A DNA stretch of 64,000 bases from Gonatopus flavifemur (GCA_018340375.1 JAFFJZ010000012.1:2418001-2482000), one strand, 5' to 3'. Shown: positions 1 to 12,901, counted from the stretch's first letter. Numbers and translations are program-made. The notes: generated from the sequence alone by a model not told the origin.

Positions 1-141
1 GTGGCGCAATTGGTTTTTCATCAAAATGAAAGATTTTTCCTCGATTTTGAAGGAGTGTTTGATCTTTTGGACGTTAACAATGTTCTGACCAAATCCTATT
101 AAATTTCATGTCATGAGATTCTATGGGTTTTTCTAACCAGG
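1..141. repeat. Right part of a CCCTGG-type MITE, cut by window edge
   Basis: The segment ends in TTTTTCTAACCAGGG and carries the words ACCAAATCCTATT and CATGAGATTCTATGG. The same words occur in the complete copy at 12336-12542, so this is the right-hand portion of that family. The left end lies outside the window. Confidence 0.6.
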
Positions 142-257
142 GAAATGCTTTACAAATGAAGAGAAAGTCTGCCAAATCATAGCAAAGAATTCTTTGCCAT
201 CCATGAAGAAACTTTGTTACCGTTTATTGAGAAACCTTTGAGTTTTCATGCTATCTG

Positions 258-482
258 CACGGAAAAAATAATTTAGCTGCAGCAGCTCAGTAGCTAGCAC
301 GGACACGGACAGCCATTAAATTGGGTCCTGCAGTTAAATTTTAGCTGTTGCAGCAAAAAAATTCGCATTTGTGGTCAATTTATTCGCGGTAACAGCTAAA
401 ATTTAGCTGCAGGAGCTAATTTAATGGCTATCCGTGTCCGTGCTAGCTACTTAGCTGCTGCAGCTAAATTATTTTTTCCGTG
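258..482. repeat. 225-bp hairpin MITE, CACGGAAAAAA termini
   Basis: The left end CACGGAAAAAATAATTTAGC is matched in inverted orientation by GCTAAATTATTTTTTCCGTG at the right end. The inverted arms run about 80 bp, through a TAGCTAGCACGGACACGG segment, and leave a short loop. It has no ORF and is non-autonomous. The flanking dinucleotides read TG on both sides rather than TA. The ends match several other hairpins in the window (5453, 11137, 32213). Confidence 0.8.
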
Positions 483-2107
483 TGAGAATGATGAAAATTC
501 AGGCTCACAAGATCTGCTGTAATCCGTGGACGACGGAAAAAATAATTGTAGAATTTCCCTCCATGGAGGGAAATTCCGGGGAAAATTTCCTATTCTTGAT
601 TACAACCATCAATTAAAACCAAAAAAAACAATCAATTCCTTCACATTCAGGGATGAAGAAAATCTCTTCATATTTCTTACAGTATATAACTTCTCTTGAC
701 TCGATAATTTCTTGATTAAATAACATAGATCCGCAGAGATTCATAACAAATGAACGTTGGTCCAATGATGATTCAATCATACATCATCAGCACCAACTAC
801 ATCATAGTTTAATTATCAAATAATCGTTAATCAAACTATAAATGTAAATTCGTATCAAGTACAAACGGTATATTCCGATATACCTTAACATTCCTTACGC
901 AATACCTCAATCAACTATTTATCAATGTTGGAGCCCCCTCGATCGCAACGATGCGCATCGCGCAGACATTTACGAAATGTTAATGAGAACATTTTGTCCT
1001 CCAAGTACAATGAATTGGCACGGGCGTGCAAATGAATGACGAATACACGTTATTCGGTTGGAAATTCGTATCTGTGCTGATGATTGAAGATACACGATGT
1101 GCCGGTTTCTCAAATACACGTCGTCGTTTGATTCATCAAACGCGGTGGGACAATAATAATAACGCTGGCTGTCATCGTCGGGACCAACGGGAACGACCGT
1201 AACGCTACTATAATAACGATGATAATAATAAAACACCAAGAGGAGGGCTGCTCTCCTCGCGATTCCAGAGTGTGGTATTTCAAAGGTTTACTTAGCATTC
1301 TGTGTCACGTAGAGCTTACGATCTAATACATCAAAAACTCTAGTATCCCATTCCCTTTTCGGTCGCTCCTCTCTGTACTTGTCCCACTTGCGTAACAATC
1401 CCCTCTCTATCCCAAGGGAGATTGTCGTTATGCATTACTCTTTTTTTTTTCTTCATCCAGCGTGCAGTCTGCCCTTTGTTTTGCCAAATACGAAATCCGA
1501 TTGGACCGTTCGTTTATTACTAGCAAGTATGGCAGCCTTTCCCGGTGTTAGGGTTATCGGGCCAATAGCTTCCTCGAGGGCGTTTCTGGGCGGAGATTTT
1601 CCAGCCAGACTTCTATCCGGCCTGTATGTTTATTATGTTGCTATTATTATTATTACCATCACAGTCCTGAGGTGCTACTTCCACGGTTAATATCGATCCG
1701 CGCGTGTATCACGATACTTACGGTCGGTAACGAGTATGGGATCCAAATAGCAAGAAGGTGGTACCTACGGCCAACGGTAGATGACACCTTTGGTCCCGAA
1801 TAAAAGGGGAAAAACTACTTCTGGAGGTTGTTCCGATTGAAAGCCAGGTAGCACTACGGTGCACACACGATCGATTAGTTTGGTGCCAGTAAATATCTTG
1901 TGTATTACACATTCAACCCCTACGCTGTTTAAATATTACCTCCTCTACGCATACGAACACGTTGTCTACACGTTCTTGTATTGCGATTCTCCTTCATCTG
2001 GCAAGTGTTCTGTGTATTCTCAGTGAATCTAACTGTTTTTGATATACATAATGTATATTTAAATTATATTCAAATATTCCATATATTTGAAAATATGACT
2101 TTGATTG
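483..2107. other. Non-coding stretch, apparently single copy
   Basis: I see no supportable gene. A short palindrome around 557-590 (CCCTCCATGGAGGG centre) follows an ACGGAAAAAATAATT segment and may be a decayed MITE end. The open frames here, up to 103 codons at 1379-1690, have no recognisable domain. Confidence 0.5.
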
Positions 2108-2577
2108 AGGTGCACGATATTTCACGGTATCGATATTTTATGTACAATTTTTAAAATAGTTTCCTTATGAAAAAACCTGATATCGGGATTTCATCGTTCA
2201 ATCATCAGTTGCATCGATACTATCCGAAATCTATTATGTTGTTTCATTATCATACAAGTCCGATAAAAATACGATGTCTACGCGATAATTATCCGATACA
2301 AAACCGAACCAGCATCCCGATGATTTCCCGATAGATATCTATATCGGGTTTACATTGGACAATTATCGTAGATATCGTATTTTCATCGGACTTGTACAAT
2401 AATAAAACAACACGATAGATTTTGGATAGTAGGTATTGATGAAACTGATGATTTAACGATGAAATTCCGATAACGGGTCTTTTCATAAGGGTTTTTATCA
2501 ATATTTTATAAAATTCAATATAAACTCGACGAAACTTCGATAAAAAAAATATCAATACCGTGGAATATCGTGCACCT
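2108..2577. repeat. 470-bp hairpin element, AGGTGCACGATA termini
   Basis: The left end AGGTGCACGATATTTCACGG pairs with CCGTGGAATATCGTGCACCT at the right end. Matching words in inverted order continue inward (the TCCGATAAAAATACGA region against TCGTATTTTCATCGGA), so most of the element can fold on itself. There is no transposase ORF. I could not identify a clear target duplication. Confidence 0.7.
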
Positions 2578-2993
2578 TTCTCATTATTTTTCATTCCACA
2601 AGGTCTATCGAGATTTTACTTCTAAAGTGCTGGGAGTGAAATATGCAGTCATTATAACAATCACTTCGTTCAAGTCTTGGAAGCGCATATGCCTGATTAT
2701 CTAATTCAAATGGTGCTTTCATTCATTTCGATCGAAATTTCAACCTTTCAGGAACAAAATTGTATCTCGAAACTGATCGTGAAATTCCAACTTTAAAGCT
2801 CAGTTCTGGCTGGCTGAAGAATGAAACTTTATAAATTTTAGAGAGTAGAACCGAACCTGTACGTGAAGCTAATTTCAAGCATTTTTTATAAATGTGCTCT
2901 TTCAAAATCTGTGAAAATTGCAAGAAGAATAATTTCTAAGTTATGGAAAATTGAGTTTTTCTTTCATCTATCGTACGCGTGCGGCATTTGTTG
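2578..2993. other. Non-coding stretch with a fragment shared with 34.4 kb
   Basis: No gene was recognised. About 2801-2872 contains TTCTGGCTGGCTGAAGAATG and TTTTAGAGAGTAG. These are near-copies of words at 34438-34485, which indicates a shared dispersed repeat fragment. Confidence 0.5.
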
Positions 2994-3248
2994 CACACGG
3001 TAAAAAATGATTGTGGAACTTTCCCCCAAAAAATGGTGGCAGCAAAGTTCCTCCATAGATGAAGAATTTTTCACCATAATCTGGTAGACTTTCCTTCCAT
3101 TTATAGAGGATTCAACACCCAAAAAACAAAATAATTCTTCAAAATGGTGGAGAAATCCCTCATTTTTTATGGAAAAACAGTTCCCCCGCGATGAGGGGAC
3201 GAAATTCACCAACAGCGTGAGCGAAAACTCCGCACATTTTTCACAGTG
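2994..3248. repeat. About 255-bp MITE, CACxGTRAAAAATG termini
   Basis: The left end CACACGGTAAAAAATG is matched by CATTTTTCACAGTG at the right. Internal words such as TCCCCCAAAAAATGG and CCATTTATAGAGG are loosely inverted along its length. It is non-coding and its termini are imperfect, so the boundaries are approximate. Confidence 0.55.
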
Positions 3249-3604
3249 CATGCGATATCATTTAGATGAAAGAACAGATGTTTTTTTTCTTGGGAAACGC
3301 CTTTTTTATCTAATCAACGATTTTTCTAAAATTTGAATCGTTCATTGAAACGAATTAGTAAAGATCTAAGTTTGTGAAAATGAGTAAAAATCCAAATCTT
3401 GAGTTTGAATTTCAAGGATATAATCAACGCATGTAACGTCGTTTTAATTTTTCTGTTAGAAACGGCGAAAGAATTGTTTCTTTGCACAGACGGGAAAACA
3501 GTGTTCCCGAAAAGATCTAATAATTCAGTAAATCCCGGTGAAGTTTTCTCCACACCGAGAGAAAAAAGCATGCTTTAAACGGAAGGGAGCCCTTTACGCT
3601 TCTA

Positions 3605-3822
3605 CACTGGAAAAAATATTTATTTGTAGGAATTAAATATTCAATTAGATGCAAAAACTGATTAGTTGTGGCGAACAAATTATTTATTTAGAAGACCAGA
3701 TTATTTGGGACAAGCATTCCATTATTTGATTCGATTAAATATTCCATTAATCTTAAGAAATATTTTATGGAGAGAGGACAAACAAACTATTTATTTGGTT
3801 GAAAGAAATTTGTTTTCCAGTG
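3605..3822. repeat. 218-bp MITE with TA target duplication
   Basis: The left end CACTGGAAAAAATATTTATT pairs imperfectly with AAATTTGTTTTCCAGTG. TA lies directly outside both ends (3603-3604 and 3823-3824), as expected for Tc1/mariner-mobilised elements. The interior repeats the word ATTATTTATTTG and has no ORF. Confidence 0.75.
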
Positions 3823-3893
3823 TAACACATTTATTATAACGTGGGTTAAACACATGAGCCCATGCTTTTTGAGTATGAGTCCCATTCCTTCTG

Positions 3894-4098
3894 CACGGAG
3901 GAAAAAGTATTGCTGGCATAACCAGCAAGTCTGTTACTATAGCGCCTACAAGAAAAATGATTGACGCAACTAGATCTTTTGGCTGACATAAACGAATTTG
4001 TTAACAGAACTAACTTCTTAGCTGCTGGAGTAGATATTCTTGCAAGGACAATAAATTTCTTTGTATGCGCTTTAGTAGCAAACCATTTTGTCTCCGTG
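3894..4098. repeat. 205-bp MITE, CACGGAGRAAAAA family
   Basis: The termini CACGGAGGAAAAAG and TTTTGTCTCCGTG are inverted. The interior holds GTTACTATAGCGCCTACA and the words TTTGTTAACAGAACTA and GCAAGGACAA. The same words occur in opposite orientation in the interrupted copy at 11479-12938, which defines a family. Confidence 0.75.
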
Positions 4099-4101
4099 CA
4101 G

Positions 4102-5452
4102 GGATCATATTGTCATGCGTTAAAAGCACGTTATAACAACAGCGTTAGAAGCGTGAAGGGCTCCTTTGCGTTTGAAGCATGCTTTTTCTCTTGATGAATA
4201 AAGGTTACCTGACATGTAAAAGGAAACTTTGGTAAATTTATCGCATTCTACGATGAATTAGTAAAAACATCGGTATATTTTCAATGAACTCAACATATCG
4301 GAGCATTTCTGGGACGTCCCAAATGCTGCTCATGTCCCATGATTGCTACACTTCGCATAAAATTTTGAACATTTTGTTTGAGATCCCACAAATTATTCAG
4401 AGTTTTTTCACAGTGCGGAACTTAGGGAAATTTGAGAAAACATCCTGAACTCTGGTTCAAAATGAATCAAGAACAATGGACTTTTCATTGATTTCGAAAA
4501 GCCGCAATATTTAAAGAAAGAGATGGTGAATCGAGCTACTTATTTCGTATCATCCCATCCATTGTTCTCCACAAATTTCCTCTTTTTCCGAAACAGTCTG
4601 TGATGTAATAAAATAACCCATTATTTGTTCCGTTTTCTTTCACCAACCCTCACTCGAATCTTCGTCCAATAATCCTGAAACGTATAAGCAACAGGGTAAA
4701 TATCCGTAGTTCCAGCGTTCGCTGCTTGCAGTCTCGAACGACGTTCGTATCTTCTTTTGTTTCACGTGTACATATCACTCGAGAGCGATTGGGGGTTGCA
4801 AAATCGTTACGTTCAATATCAAAAATAAGTAGAAAATAGAAAAGCTCTGAGATAAAAGGAAAAATTAGTGAAATAAGAATTTCATTTCATACAAAATTAA
4901 TGCTCAAAAAAAGGCTATTTTTGTGAATCTTTCAAGAAAATTTCAAAATACATACAAACATTGTTCATTTTTTAATGAAAATCATGTCACTGACGTAGTT
5001 GATACTTTGATAATAGCTTATCTTGAACGGAAAACATAAAAAATATTCAAATTCTGGAGCTCCGGGGATTCTATGGGTTTGAATATTTATTGATAAATGA
5101 AAAAAATTACAGAGATTCAATAGGAATGAAGTCTTTTCCTCGCTGTTTTTGGCTCAAAGAATAGTTGAAATTGAAATTCTAATATAGAATGTATAATAAT
5201 GAATAACATAGAACAGATTCTGAATCAAAAATCTCTGGAATCGGAATTTTCATTTTCCTCAGTTTCTATCGTAACCTATGAAAATGGAAAATGTGGAGGA
5301 AGAAAATTCTGATTTCAGAGATAATGATAATAAATCTTGAAATCATTAATGAAAAAATATCATTATTGCCAATTTCTTGTAAAATATGTGCTGAAATCAC
5401 CACTGCAAGTCAAGAAAATAGCATTGGAAGTCGATCAGCGATGTCTGCCCTA
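4102..5452. other. Non-coding AT-rich stretch
   Basis: No gene, RNA or clear repeat was recognised in these 1.35 kb. Open frames are short and unremarkable. Confidence 0.5.
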
Positions 5453-5692
5453 CACGGAAAAAAGAAAACACTACTGGTTACTGTGAATGATAGCGATCGG
5501 TTGAAAAACAAATGAAAACACGCTTGGATAATGAGGATTAGCGCGATCACAGTGATGGGTATTGTAATAAAATGCCTCAACGCTGACTGGAGAGTAATGA
5601 GGACTGGGAAACGCAGTACTGCATAGAATGAATTTGAGTTTCAATGTATTTTTGTGATTCACAGTAAGCATTGCTGTTTTCTTTTTTCCGTG
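5453..5692. repeat. 240-bp MITE with TA duplication
   Basis: The ends CACGGAAAAAAGAAAAC and GTTTTCTTTTTTCCGTG are inverted, with TA at 5451-5452 and 5693-5694. The interior words GGTTACTGTGAATGATAGC and GTTGAAAAACAAATGAAAAC recur in the copy at 11137-11374, in the same orientation. Confidence 0.85.
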
Positions 5693-5708
5693 TATGCAAA
5701 ATTGATTC

Positions 5709-5828
5709 CACGGAAAAAAAGTAATCAACTCTCAGATAAACAGCCATTTTTCAGCCCCTATAGCTAAATTTTAGCTGCTGTAGCAAAACTTTCAACTTCA
5801 TTGCTAAACTCATTGCTTCAGCTAAATT
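5709..5828. repeat. Partial CACGGAAAAAAA MITE with TTTAGCTGCTGTAGC words
   Basis: A left terminus CACGGAAAAAAAG is followed by tandem TTTAGCTGCTGTAGC-like words related to the hairpin at 258-482. No matching right terminus is visible, so it is probably truncated. Confidence 0.5.
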
Positions 5829-8800
5829 GTCACCAAAATTGATTTTTTTAAAATTTTCAACCAGAATGATCCCTTAAAACACTATGTATAAATCCAGTAT
5901 TCTTCTTCCAGAGGCAACATTCAATCAACCACCTAAAGCATCCAATATGTATTGCTTCGTACATCCGAGGGGAGAGAACAGAAACACGATCGTTGAAACG
6001 TAAGACAAAGGTGGGAAAAACGAAGTACTGAATCAATCTAAAGTGTCAGAGAAACGGATATAAACAGTGTTGTTGAATACATGGCAAATACTTGAACGGA
6101 TTGCTACGTCTTTTTCATTGTGACATCCCTTCGCTATCCGTTGATATTCTCCCTCGGTTACGAGAATCCTTATGGTTTGCCGAAATCCGTAATCTCGCTC
6201 GAAGGGATGGATTAATCTCTTCGACTGGTCACGTATTTGATAGCGACCGGACACGTTTGCTTGATGAAACACCGGGCTGTGGGAAAGTAATGAAGAATAT
6301 CCAAGGATAATTTGTGAAATCACTTTGAAAACATCGATGAGCGGAAGAAGTCATTCGAGACTTAAACGATGGAAAATTGTTTAAAGAAAATCGTCTATAC
6401 GTTCGATCGATCGGTTGATTGGTTGACTGGTTGCCGGTCTGGGCTAACCGTCCAACTGGTTACACGGTGGGAACCGATGAATATTAACTAGCAAACATTG
6501 CCACCGCTATGTGGCGGTACTGGAATGAAGATTTGGTCGTTCGGTTGTACGGGTGGAACAGGATGGTTGGATAGATCAACGAAGGTACGGTGACAGTAGA
6601 TCAGGACAGAGTGGTGCAATGCAGAGCAAAGCACAGCACAACGCGCGCATCGGAGGAAGAGGGTACATATTCATGACGTTAACGAGCATCGGTTGGACGT
6701 TTAATTCCGCCAACAACCTGACTTGGGTTAGGGTAACTCGCTCGACAAACACGAACCCTAACTAACCATACATTTTCCTTTTCCTCTCACTTTCTTTGTA
6801 TGCTCATTCTCACTCCGGTTCAGCGCATAAATTTCCGCTCTCTCTCTTAATTTAATATGTTCCAAAACTCTTATTCGACTCGAAATAGTTCCAAACTGTT
6901 TTTAAACGCCAAGTTGGTTGCCAAGATAATGAATGATTTTTCGTTACGCACGATAAGAAAAAATGAAAGTATATTTCCTCTCTCAAAAGTATTGAAATAG
7001 AATATCCCATTGTTCTCTCTATACGCGTTGCATTTCCTCTCGATGCTCACCTTGTTCACGTTGTATTTCAGTCATGAAAATCGTTCCATCATAATCGGTC
7101 ATCTACCGTGTTTCTGTCTGACAGATTGCTCTTCATAAAAGTGGTATACGTATCGAGAAAGATTTATTATTCCTCGGATGTTTCTATTTTCCTTGATTAC
7201 ATACGATGCAGCACGTAACTCGTAACTGAAAGATTTTAATCAACAACAATCCACAGCGCACGAATAATCATCGCAGTTTAAAAGAGAGAAAAATAAGGGA
7301 AATGATTTTGTACTAAAATTTGAAGAATCATTTTGAACTTTCAACACGATGAGATATACCAACGGTTATCTTTTCCATTTAAGAAACTTGATTTCGCCAA
7401 GTTACCAAAGGTAGAAAGATGGGTGAAAGAAGAAACATTAACCACGATACGTCGAGGAAGAGACGGAAAAATATCAGGCAGGGAATTGGTGAAGTGGTTT
7501 TGGACTCAGCAGCAGTGGTGTCAAATAAATATGTCATGGAAAGCAATTTTGAATATTAGCAGGTTTCGGAGGGTCGATGAATTCCCCAACACGACGTCAG
7601 GCGGTATGAAGTACGATAATGACATGTGACCGCAAGAGACATTAGAGTCTCGAGTTGTGAACTGGAGATGTAATTGCAAGTGCCGACCGCAGCAAAAAAG
7701 ACCCACGTGTGTGGGTTTGTGCGTGTATTTCAGTATATGTACTGGGTGTTCTCAAATTGGACACCGAAAGAATCTATCGGATGGATTTTTAGATCGCGAG
7801 AATCATTTCGAATCCATCAAGTGTTGCCTGTAACAAGAAATTTAAATATGAAGGAGTCCCAAGGAGAGATTCCAACAACAGAAGCAGCCGTGACAACAAC
7901 AATCAACAACGCAAAAGAGTTGGCCAGTTTTACTCCCGACTTGATATTCATGTATCGTCTGGTAGTATAACATTTGATGTTAGATATGGCACAAAGTCAG
8001 TGCCGGCAGCGATAGATACCACTAATTATGGATCGTAAATAACTTCGCGGACCGCACGGCAGCTCGATCCTATCTGATCCTCGTCTCATCTGCGCTCCTC
8101 GCAACTTGATTTCGATCGTGAGACACTCGATTGGATTCACCTTACCAGCCCTCAGGACTTTTCACGCCTTCGTGTGTATGATATGAAAGAAATGATGGTG
8201 TCTCGATAGGACTCGGAGATTATTTGGCGCTAAAAGAGAAGCGTAGGGTAGACGATGTATAAATATACCAAACTGGACGTGGCACGGTATTAACTATCTG
8301 GGTGGTTGATATAGTGCGCGTCGAGTAAAAAACGCGGGTTTATTTATAAATGAAGAAAAGCCAAGATTTCAATTGAATTTTATCGGCGATCCGGTGGTGC
8401 TATCCGATTCAAATGTATTTTTCTCTTTCACATATTTATAGAACCGAGCGATGTTCTGTAAAACCAGTTGGATTGCGTGAAAAGGGTTCTTGAGATAACA
8501 ATGATCCATTGACGGTCCAAGTCCAACCGGTCTTTTGTCGCGGCACATCATCCATTAACAGATGCTGTACAAGCTGCGAAAGTAATTATGACACACACAT
8601 TCAGAGGTTTGAACTTATTATTGGTTGAGGACCTGTATAGCGGAGGGTAGCAGGGTACGCGTGTATTATTTACTTTGCGTAAAACAGCACTCGAGAAACT
8701 GGATATAAGGATTCTTTCAACGGAATTATAGCAATTTGAAAATAGCATTGGTGATATAGGACAATCGTTTCATCGAGGATTCCTTGATAACATATGATAC

Positions 8801-10065
8801 TCGTCAATTCAAAGACGTTGGGTCTCCTTGCCTCCTTCTTCTTCACATTCATTTCCAGTTGGTTATTGGCCAAGTACATTAACGGAATAAAAGAAGACCG
8901 ACGACGGTTTCAGTGCCAAGACAAAAGCTTGAAGAAGCAACGAATTAACGAGTGGAGGCTGTGGCTTGACCTCGTTGCCATGGTGGAATCGAAATATGAG
9001 TCGAGTGTATAAAGGGAGATCGAGAAAGAAAAGACGGAGAAGAAAGAGACGGATAGGTAGATAGATAGTTACCGAGAGAGAACAAGGGGAGAGAGAAGGA
9101 AGGAATGGAACAAAAAGAATACAGGAACGAGATACGAATAGAAAAGAGACAAGAGAAAAGGAGAGGCGAACGCCGACTGTCAGTTGAAGCATCTTCTCTG
9201 ATGAATTACTTCTTCTCGATCAGTGGTTCTCTTTGCAAAGGGATATCCATCCGAGTTTTCAATTATTTATTCCAGAATCTTAATAATCGTATTAATTTGA
9301 ATAATCGATAATATCATCTTTGATGTTCCAACAACGGTTTACCTGCGTGTGTACACACATATATATATATAACAACAAAGGCAAGAGGAAATCACGGATT
9401 GGATGATATTGTACATCAAACTATCGCGTACTATACATATAGTATTCTAAAGGGAATACCAGGGGGAAAGAGAAGACGTTGGAGAAAGTTCACGATTTTG
9501 CCTCACGGACGATTTGTTTTCCATTCACGGACAATTTGACGAGTCTGTCGCAGCGATGACTTTGTGCGCAATTTGGTATAATGTCGCATGTATTTGGATC
9601 ACGTTCTACGATATGTCAATATAAAGGAGTTACTCGTGAAGTCTGCATGCCAATTCCAGGGCGGGGCAGCTTGTTATCCTAAATACACAAAATCCTTTGG
9701 AGATGCTTGGCCCACGTTCTCTCCTACTACTACCTTCCTTCCTCGGTTCCGCGCTAACCCTCGCTCATACCAATCACGAATACGAATAATACCTTTTCCT
9801 TACGTCTTGGATAATGCTAGGCAAATTGGCGATTCAATTGAATCTTGAAAAATATATTGTATCGGAAATTCGATATCGAGGTTCTCGCATTATTCGACAT
9901 AATATTCTTAATCGAAGGAGCGGATTGTCAATATTGCTGAATATATTCAAGTAAGAAGAATGAGATTGGGTTTCACACGTACTCTGGCCGTACACGTTGG
10001 AAAAACGAGAAATTATATGGGGAAACTTCATCGCATTGATATATGCAACGACAGGAGCAGCAACA

Positions 10066-10117
<52 letters not shown>

Positions 10118-10605
10118 CAGCAGCTCTGAAGAGGAGAGAAGAGAAGGGATGAAGGTGAGGACGATATCGCGTTACTGGAACAACCTTTGATCTTACGACA
10201 CTTACAATTTTCCCAACTGCCGATACACCCTTATTTTGTCTCACGCCACACGATTCCTAATGAGAGGCTATAGCTGCCTTTACCTCTCTTCAACCCCTGA
10301 CACAGGAACTGCGATAATCACAAGGCTTGATAGCTCGCCCATTCCCTACCGTATCGCCGTTCTAATGCTACCTCCGTATTCGTTTTACGTCTAATCTCTG
10401 TTTCAATATTGATCTTATCAGATATTAGGTCATTCCACTTTCCCTGCCTTTTTATGACACCTGATGATGAGTGAGTTGATTGTCGACCTACAAAAATCCT
10501 TGGGTCCATCAATGATGAACGATCACTGTGTTTGTTTCCGAGCGGTAACCCAAATAACGCCCAAAATACATTGCTAAAAATATTGACAGTTTCTCTCGCT
10601 ATATA
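5829..10605. other. Long apparently single-copy non-coding region
   Basis: This 4.8-kb stretch shows no hairpin elements and no ORF with a recognisable domain, unlike its neighbours. Its base composition is more balanced than that of the repeat-rich blocks. Purine-rich low-complexity sequence lies near 9010-9180 and a short AT run at 9358-9371. It could hold intron or regulatory sequence of a gene lying outside the window. I cannot support any exon. Confidence 0.5.
10053..10125. repeat. CAG/AGC trinucleotide microsatellite
   Basis: An AGC run is uninterrupted from about 10068 to 10114, with imperfect units on both sides. It translates as poly-Ser on the plus strand and poly-Ala on the minus strand. 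Both host frames (9960-10190 plus, 9834-10244 minus) lack other protein features, so I treat it as a non-coding repeat. Confidence 0.9.
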
Positions 10606-10719
10606 CGCGGAAAAAAATGACGTGGTTGATATTTGAATTGATCAAGTTATTGCTATAGGGGCCAAAATTCAGCTGTTGTGGTAACATTGTTAGCTACTTG
10701 GTGAATTATTTTTCCCGTG
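10606..10719. repeat. Short MITE, C(A)CGCGGAAAAAAA termini
   Basis: A left end CGCGGAAAAAAATGACG is paired with ATTATTTTTCCCGTG about 100 bp away. The interior GTGGTTGATATTTGAAT recurs near 58000. It is non-coding and the ends are decayed. Confidence 0.5.
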
Positions 10720-10854
10720 CAGGGATGATGCCATTGTCCCTTCGCGGGGGAATTTGTTTTTTTTCCACGCGGGAGAAAAAGAAATACTTGCAGCAAATAC
10801 TTGAATAATCGATTTTCGACCATCTACTCGAGTAGTTGCTGCAGCTACGTCCTT

Positions 10855-10960
10855 GCGAACAATGATTACTGAGATTTCAATGGGCCACCGATGGCCCCGC
10901 AATGCCGGTAAAGAGCCGTTACTGGCCCTTTGAAATACCATCAATCGTGTTTGCTGGGGT
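10855..10960. repeat. About 105-bp dispersed unit, copy 1
   Basis: ACAATGATTACTG, then TTTCAATGGGCCACnGATGG, then TCGTGTTTGCTGGG recur in the same order at 56975-57085, in the same orientation. In both places the unit sits within or at the edge of hairpin MITEs. Confidence 0.75.
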
Positions 10961-11136
10961 AGTAATCAGGACAAGTAACATGTTAACTGCCTTAACTCAT
11001 TCAAAATACCTCAGGTATTTACGTTAGCCAGTGCAACTATCGAGTTAGTTGACGCAGCTAACGTGTTACTTGTCCTGACTACTAAGTAGCTGCAGCAACT
11101 ACTTAAATAGATGGCCGAAAATCGATTATTTGAGTA

Positions 11137-11374
11137 CACGGGGAGAAGAAAACAGCACTGGTTACTGTCCATAACAGCAATCAGTTGAAAAACAAATGAA
11201 AACATGCTTGGATGATAAAGGTTAACGCGAACTGCAGTGGAATTCGTCAATACTGCTTGGACATTAACGGTTACTGGGAGACGCAGTAATGAACGGCGTG
11301 AATTTGATTTTTCATTTTTTTTTCAATGAATTACTGCGATTCACAGTGACCATTGCTGTTTTCTTTTTTCCGTG
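11137..11374. repeat. 238-bp MITE nested in a hairpin arm
   Basis: The termini CACGGGGAGAAGAAAAC and GTTTTCTTTTTTCCGTG are flanked by TA (11135-11136 and 11375-11376). Its interior is a diverged copy of the element at 5453-5692. It interrupts the right arm of the hairpin at 10766-11405, so it inserted later. Confidence 0.85.
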
Positions 11375-11669
11375 TAGTTGCTGCAACTATTTCTAATTTT
11401 TCGTGCATCTTGTGAGTATCGAATCCTCCACAAGTCAAAAAACGTCTATACTTAATTGTAGTGAAAAGTTACTGACCACACGGAGAAAAAATGGTTTGCT
11501 ACTATAGCGCCTACAAAGAAATTTGTTGTCCTTGCAAAAATATTCACTCGAGCAACTGAGACGATAGTTCTGTTAACAAATTTGTTTATGTCAGCAAAAA
11601 AATGTAGCTGTGTCAATCATTTTTCTTGCTATTTCAACTAGTTTTTTTTTAGGCGCTATAGTAACAGAC

Positions 11670-12901
11670 CCCGGTAGAAATTTTCTCTAGCAAATGATGA
11701 GGCGCTGATCAGTTTTTCATTTCACTGATCAGGGACTGATCAAGAAACTTACAAGTTTCCGACAAGGGGTGTAACGCTCTGGTTAATGAGAACGTGATTG
11801 AAGAAACTGAGCAGATATGAGCGAGTAACTGATGAGGGACTGATCGGTAGTTGATGAGTTATTTGTGAGTAACTAACGAAGCATTTATGACCCACAAAAA
11901 TGCAGGTTATGTCGATGAAGATGTGAAATTATAACACCAAATTGATGATTCTTCACTCAAATGATAATTTATGTTTTTGTTTAAGATGTTTCCAAGGATT
12001 AAAAAGTAAATTTTCAACAAAACTCGGAGGAAAAATTTTCCTAGACTTTTTCTTAGATAAAATCTAGGAGTTTTTGCCAAGGAGAAAAAATATATCAAAC
12101 CATATGTATGGTGTTTCCACCTCAATCATGAGATATCATGAGATAATATTCAAGTTACTACTATACTTATTCATAATAAATAACAAAACTATATTATTTC
12201 ACAACAAGAAAGAATATATACATATTACATCTCATCTTCTTTTATACCATAACCTTACAAAATCTAACATATCCCAAGGTAGCTTTGTTATGTCATGTAC
12301 TCTTTATAATTATTGAGGTTAGGTTTCATCGATTTCCCTGGTTAAAAAAACCATTGGTTCTCACCAAATCTGATTGAATCTTGTAAAATATTCCAACCAA
12401 ATCCTATTCAAGCATTTGTCAATGAGATTTAATGAGGACAATGTATTTTTTCAATGTGATTCTGATTGAATCTTGTACGATGTTCTGACCGAATCCCATT
12501 GAATTTCATTTCATCAGATTCTATGGATTTTTTGAACCAGGGTCGATACAGCAAACCCAGGATCAAATAATTCGAACCAATTCGATGCAATTTCTTCGAG
12601 ATACTTCAAATTTTGGTTAAGACATATCTAAAATAAGTGTAATTTTACAATTGCAATGTATCACTTCAATAACAATCAATATGTTTTTTAAACCGAATAT
12701 TTTTTATGAACATTCACACTATCAATATTTCTTGCGAATAAAGGCAATGACTTGTCAGAATTTAATCAGTTCCATATGAATTTTAATAATCATATTAGAC
12801 AAATCAGTTCCCAATAAGTTAGTGATCAGTTTTTCCTGATTAGCGTTTCCTCATCAGTGCCTCGTCAGTAATAGAGAAAACTGATTATATTTCTACTAGG
12901 G
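11670..12901. mobile_element. Putative 1.2-kb non-autonomous element with 3-bp GAC duplication
   Basis: The ends CCCGGTAGAAAT and ATTTCTACTAGGG are imperfect inverted repeats. The word GAC lies immediately outside both ends (11667-11669 and 12902-12904). Removing the element and one GAC restores the interrupted MITE. Sub-terminal regions are rich in CTGATCAG/CTGATGAGG words in inverted arrangement. There is no transposase ORF. A 3-bp duplication would fit several DNA transposon superfamilies, so I do not assign one. Confidence 0.65.
12336..12542. repeat. 207-bp CCCTGG MITE, complete copy
   Basis: The termini CCCTGGTTAAAAAAACC and GGATTTTTTGAACCAGGG are inverted. The interior repeats TTGAATCTTGTA and CCAAATCCTATTNAA words. 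It is nested inside the element at 11670-12901. Confidence 0.75.

Larger units (their letters stand above)
10766..11405. repeat. Hairpin MITE carrying nested insertions
   Basis: The left arm holds AATACTTGAATAATCGATTT and GAGTAGTTGCTGCAGCTAC. The right arm holds their inverse, GTAGCTGCAGCAACTAC and AAATCGATTATTTGAG, before it is split by the MITE at 11137-11374. The arm resumes at TAGTTGCTGCAACTATTTC and ends near TTTTTCGTG. The loop contains a separate unit (10855-10960) shared with 56975-57085. Confidence 0.75.

Noticed and set aside
1379..1690. 103-codon plus-strand frame
   Set aside because: No recognisable domain, low-complexity Phe/Ile runs, no supporting splice sites or neighbours.
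9834..10244. 136-codon minus-strand frame with poly-Ala, and its plus-strand poly-Ser counterpart
   Set aside because: Both depend on the CAG microsatellite; nothing outside it looks like protein, and no splice or start context supports either.
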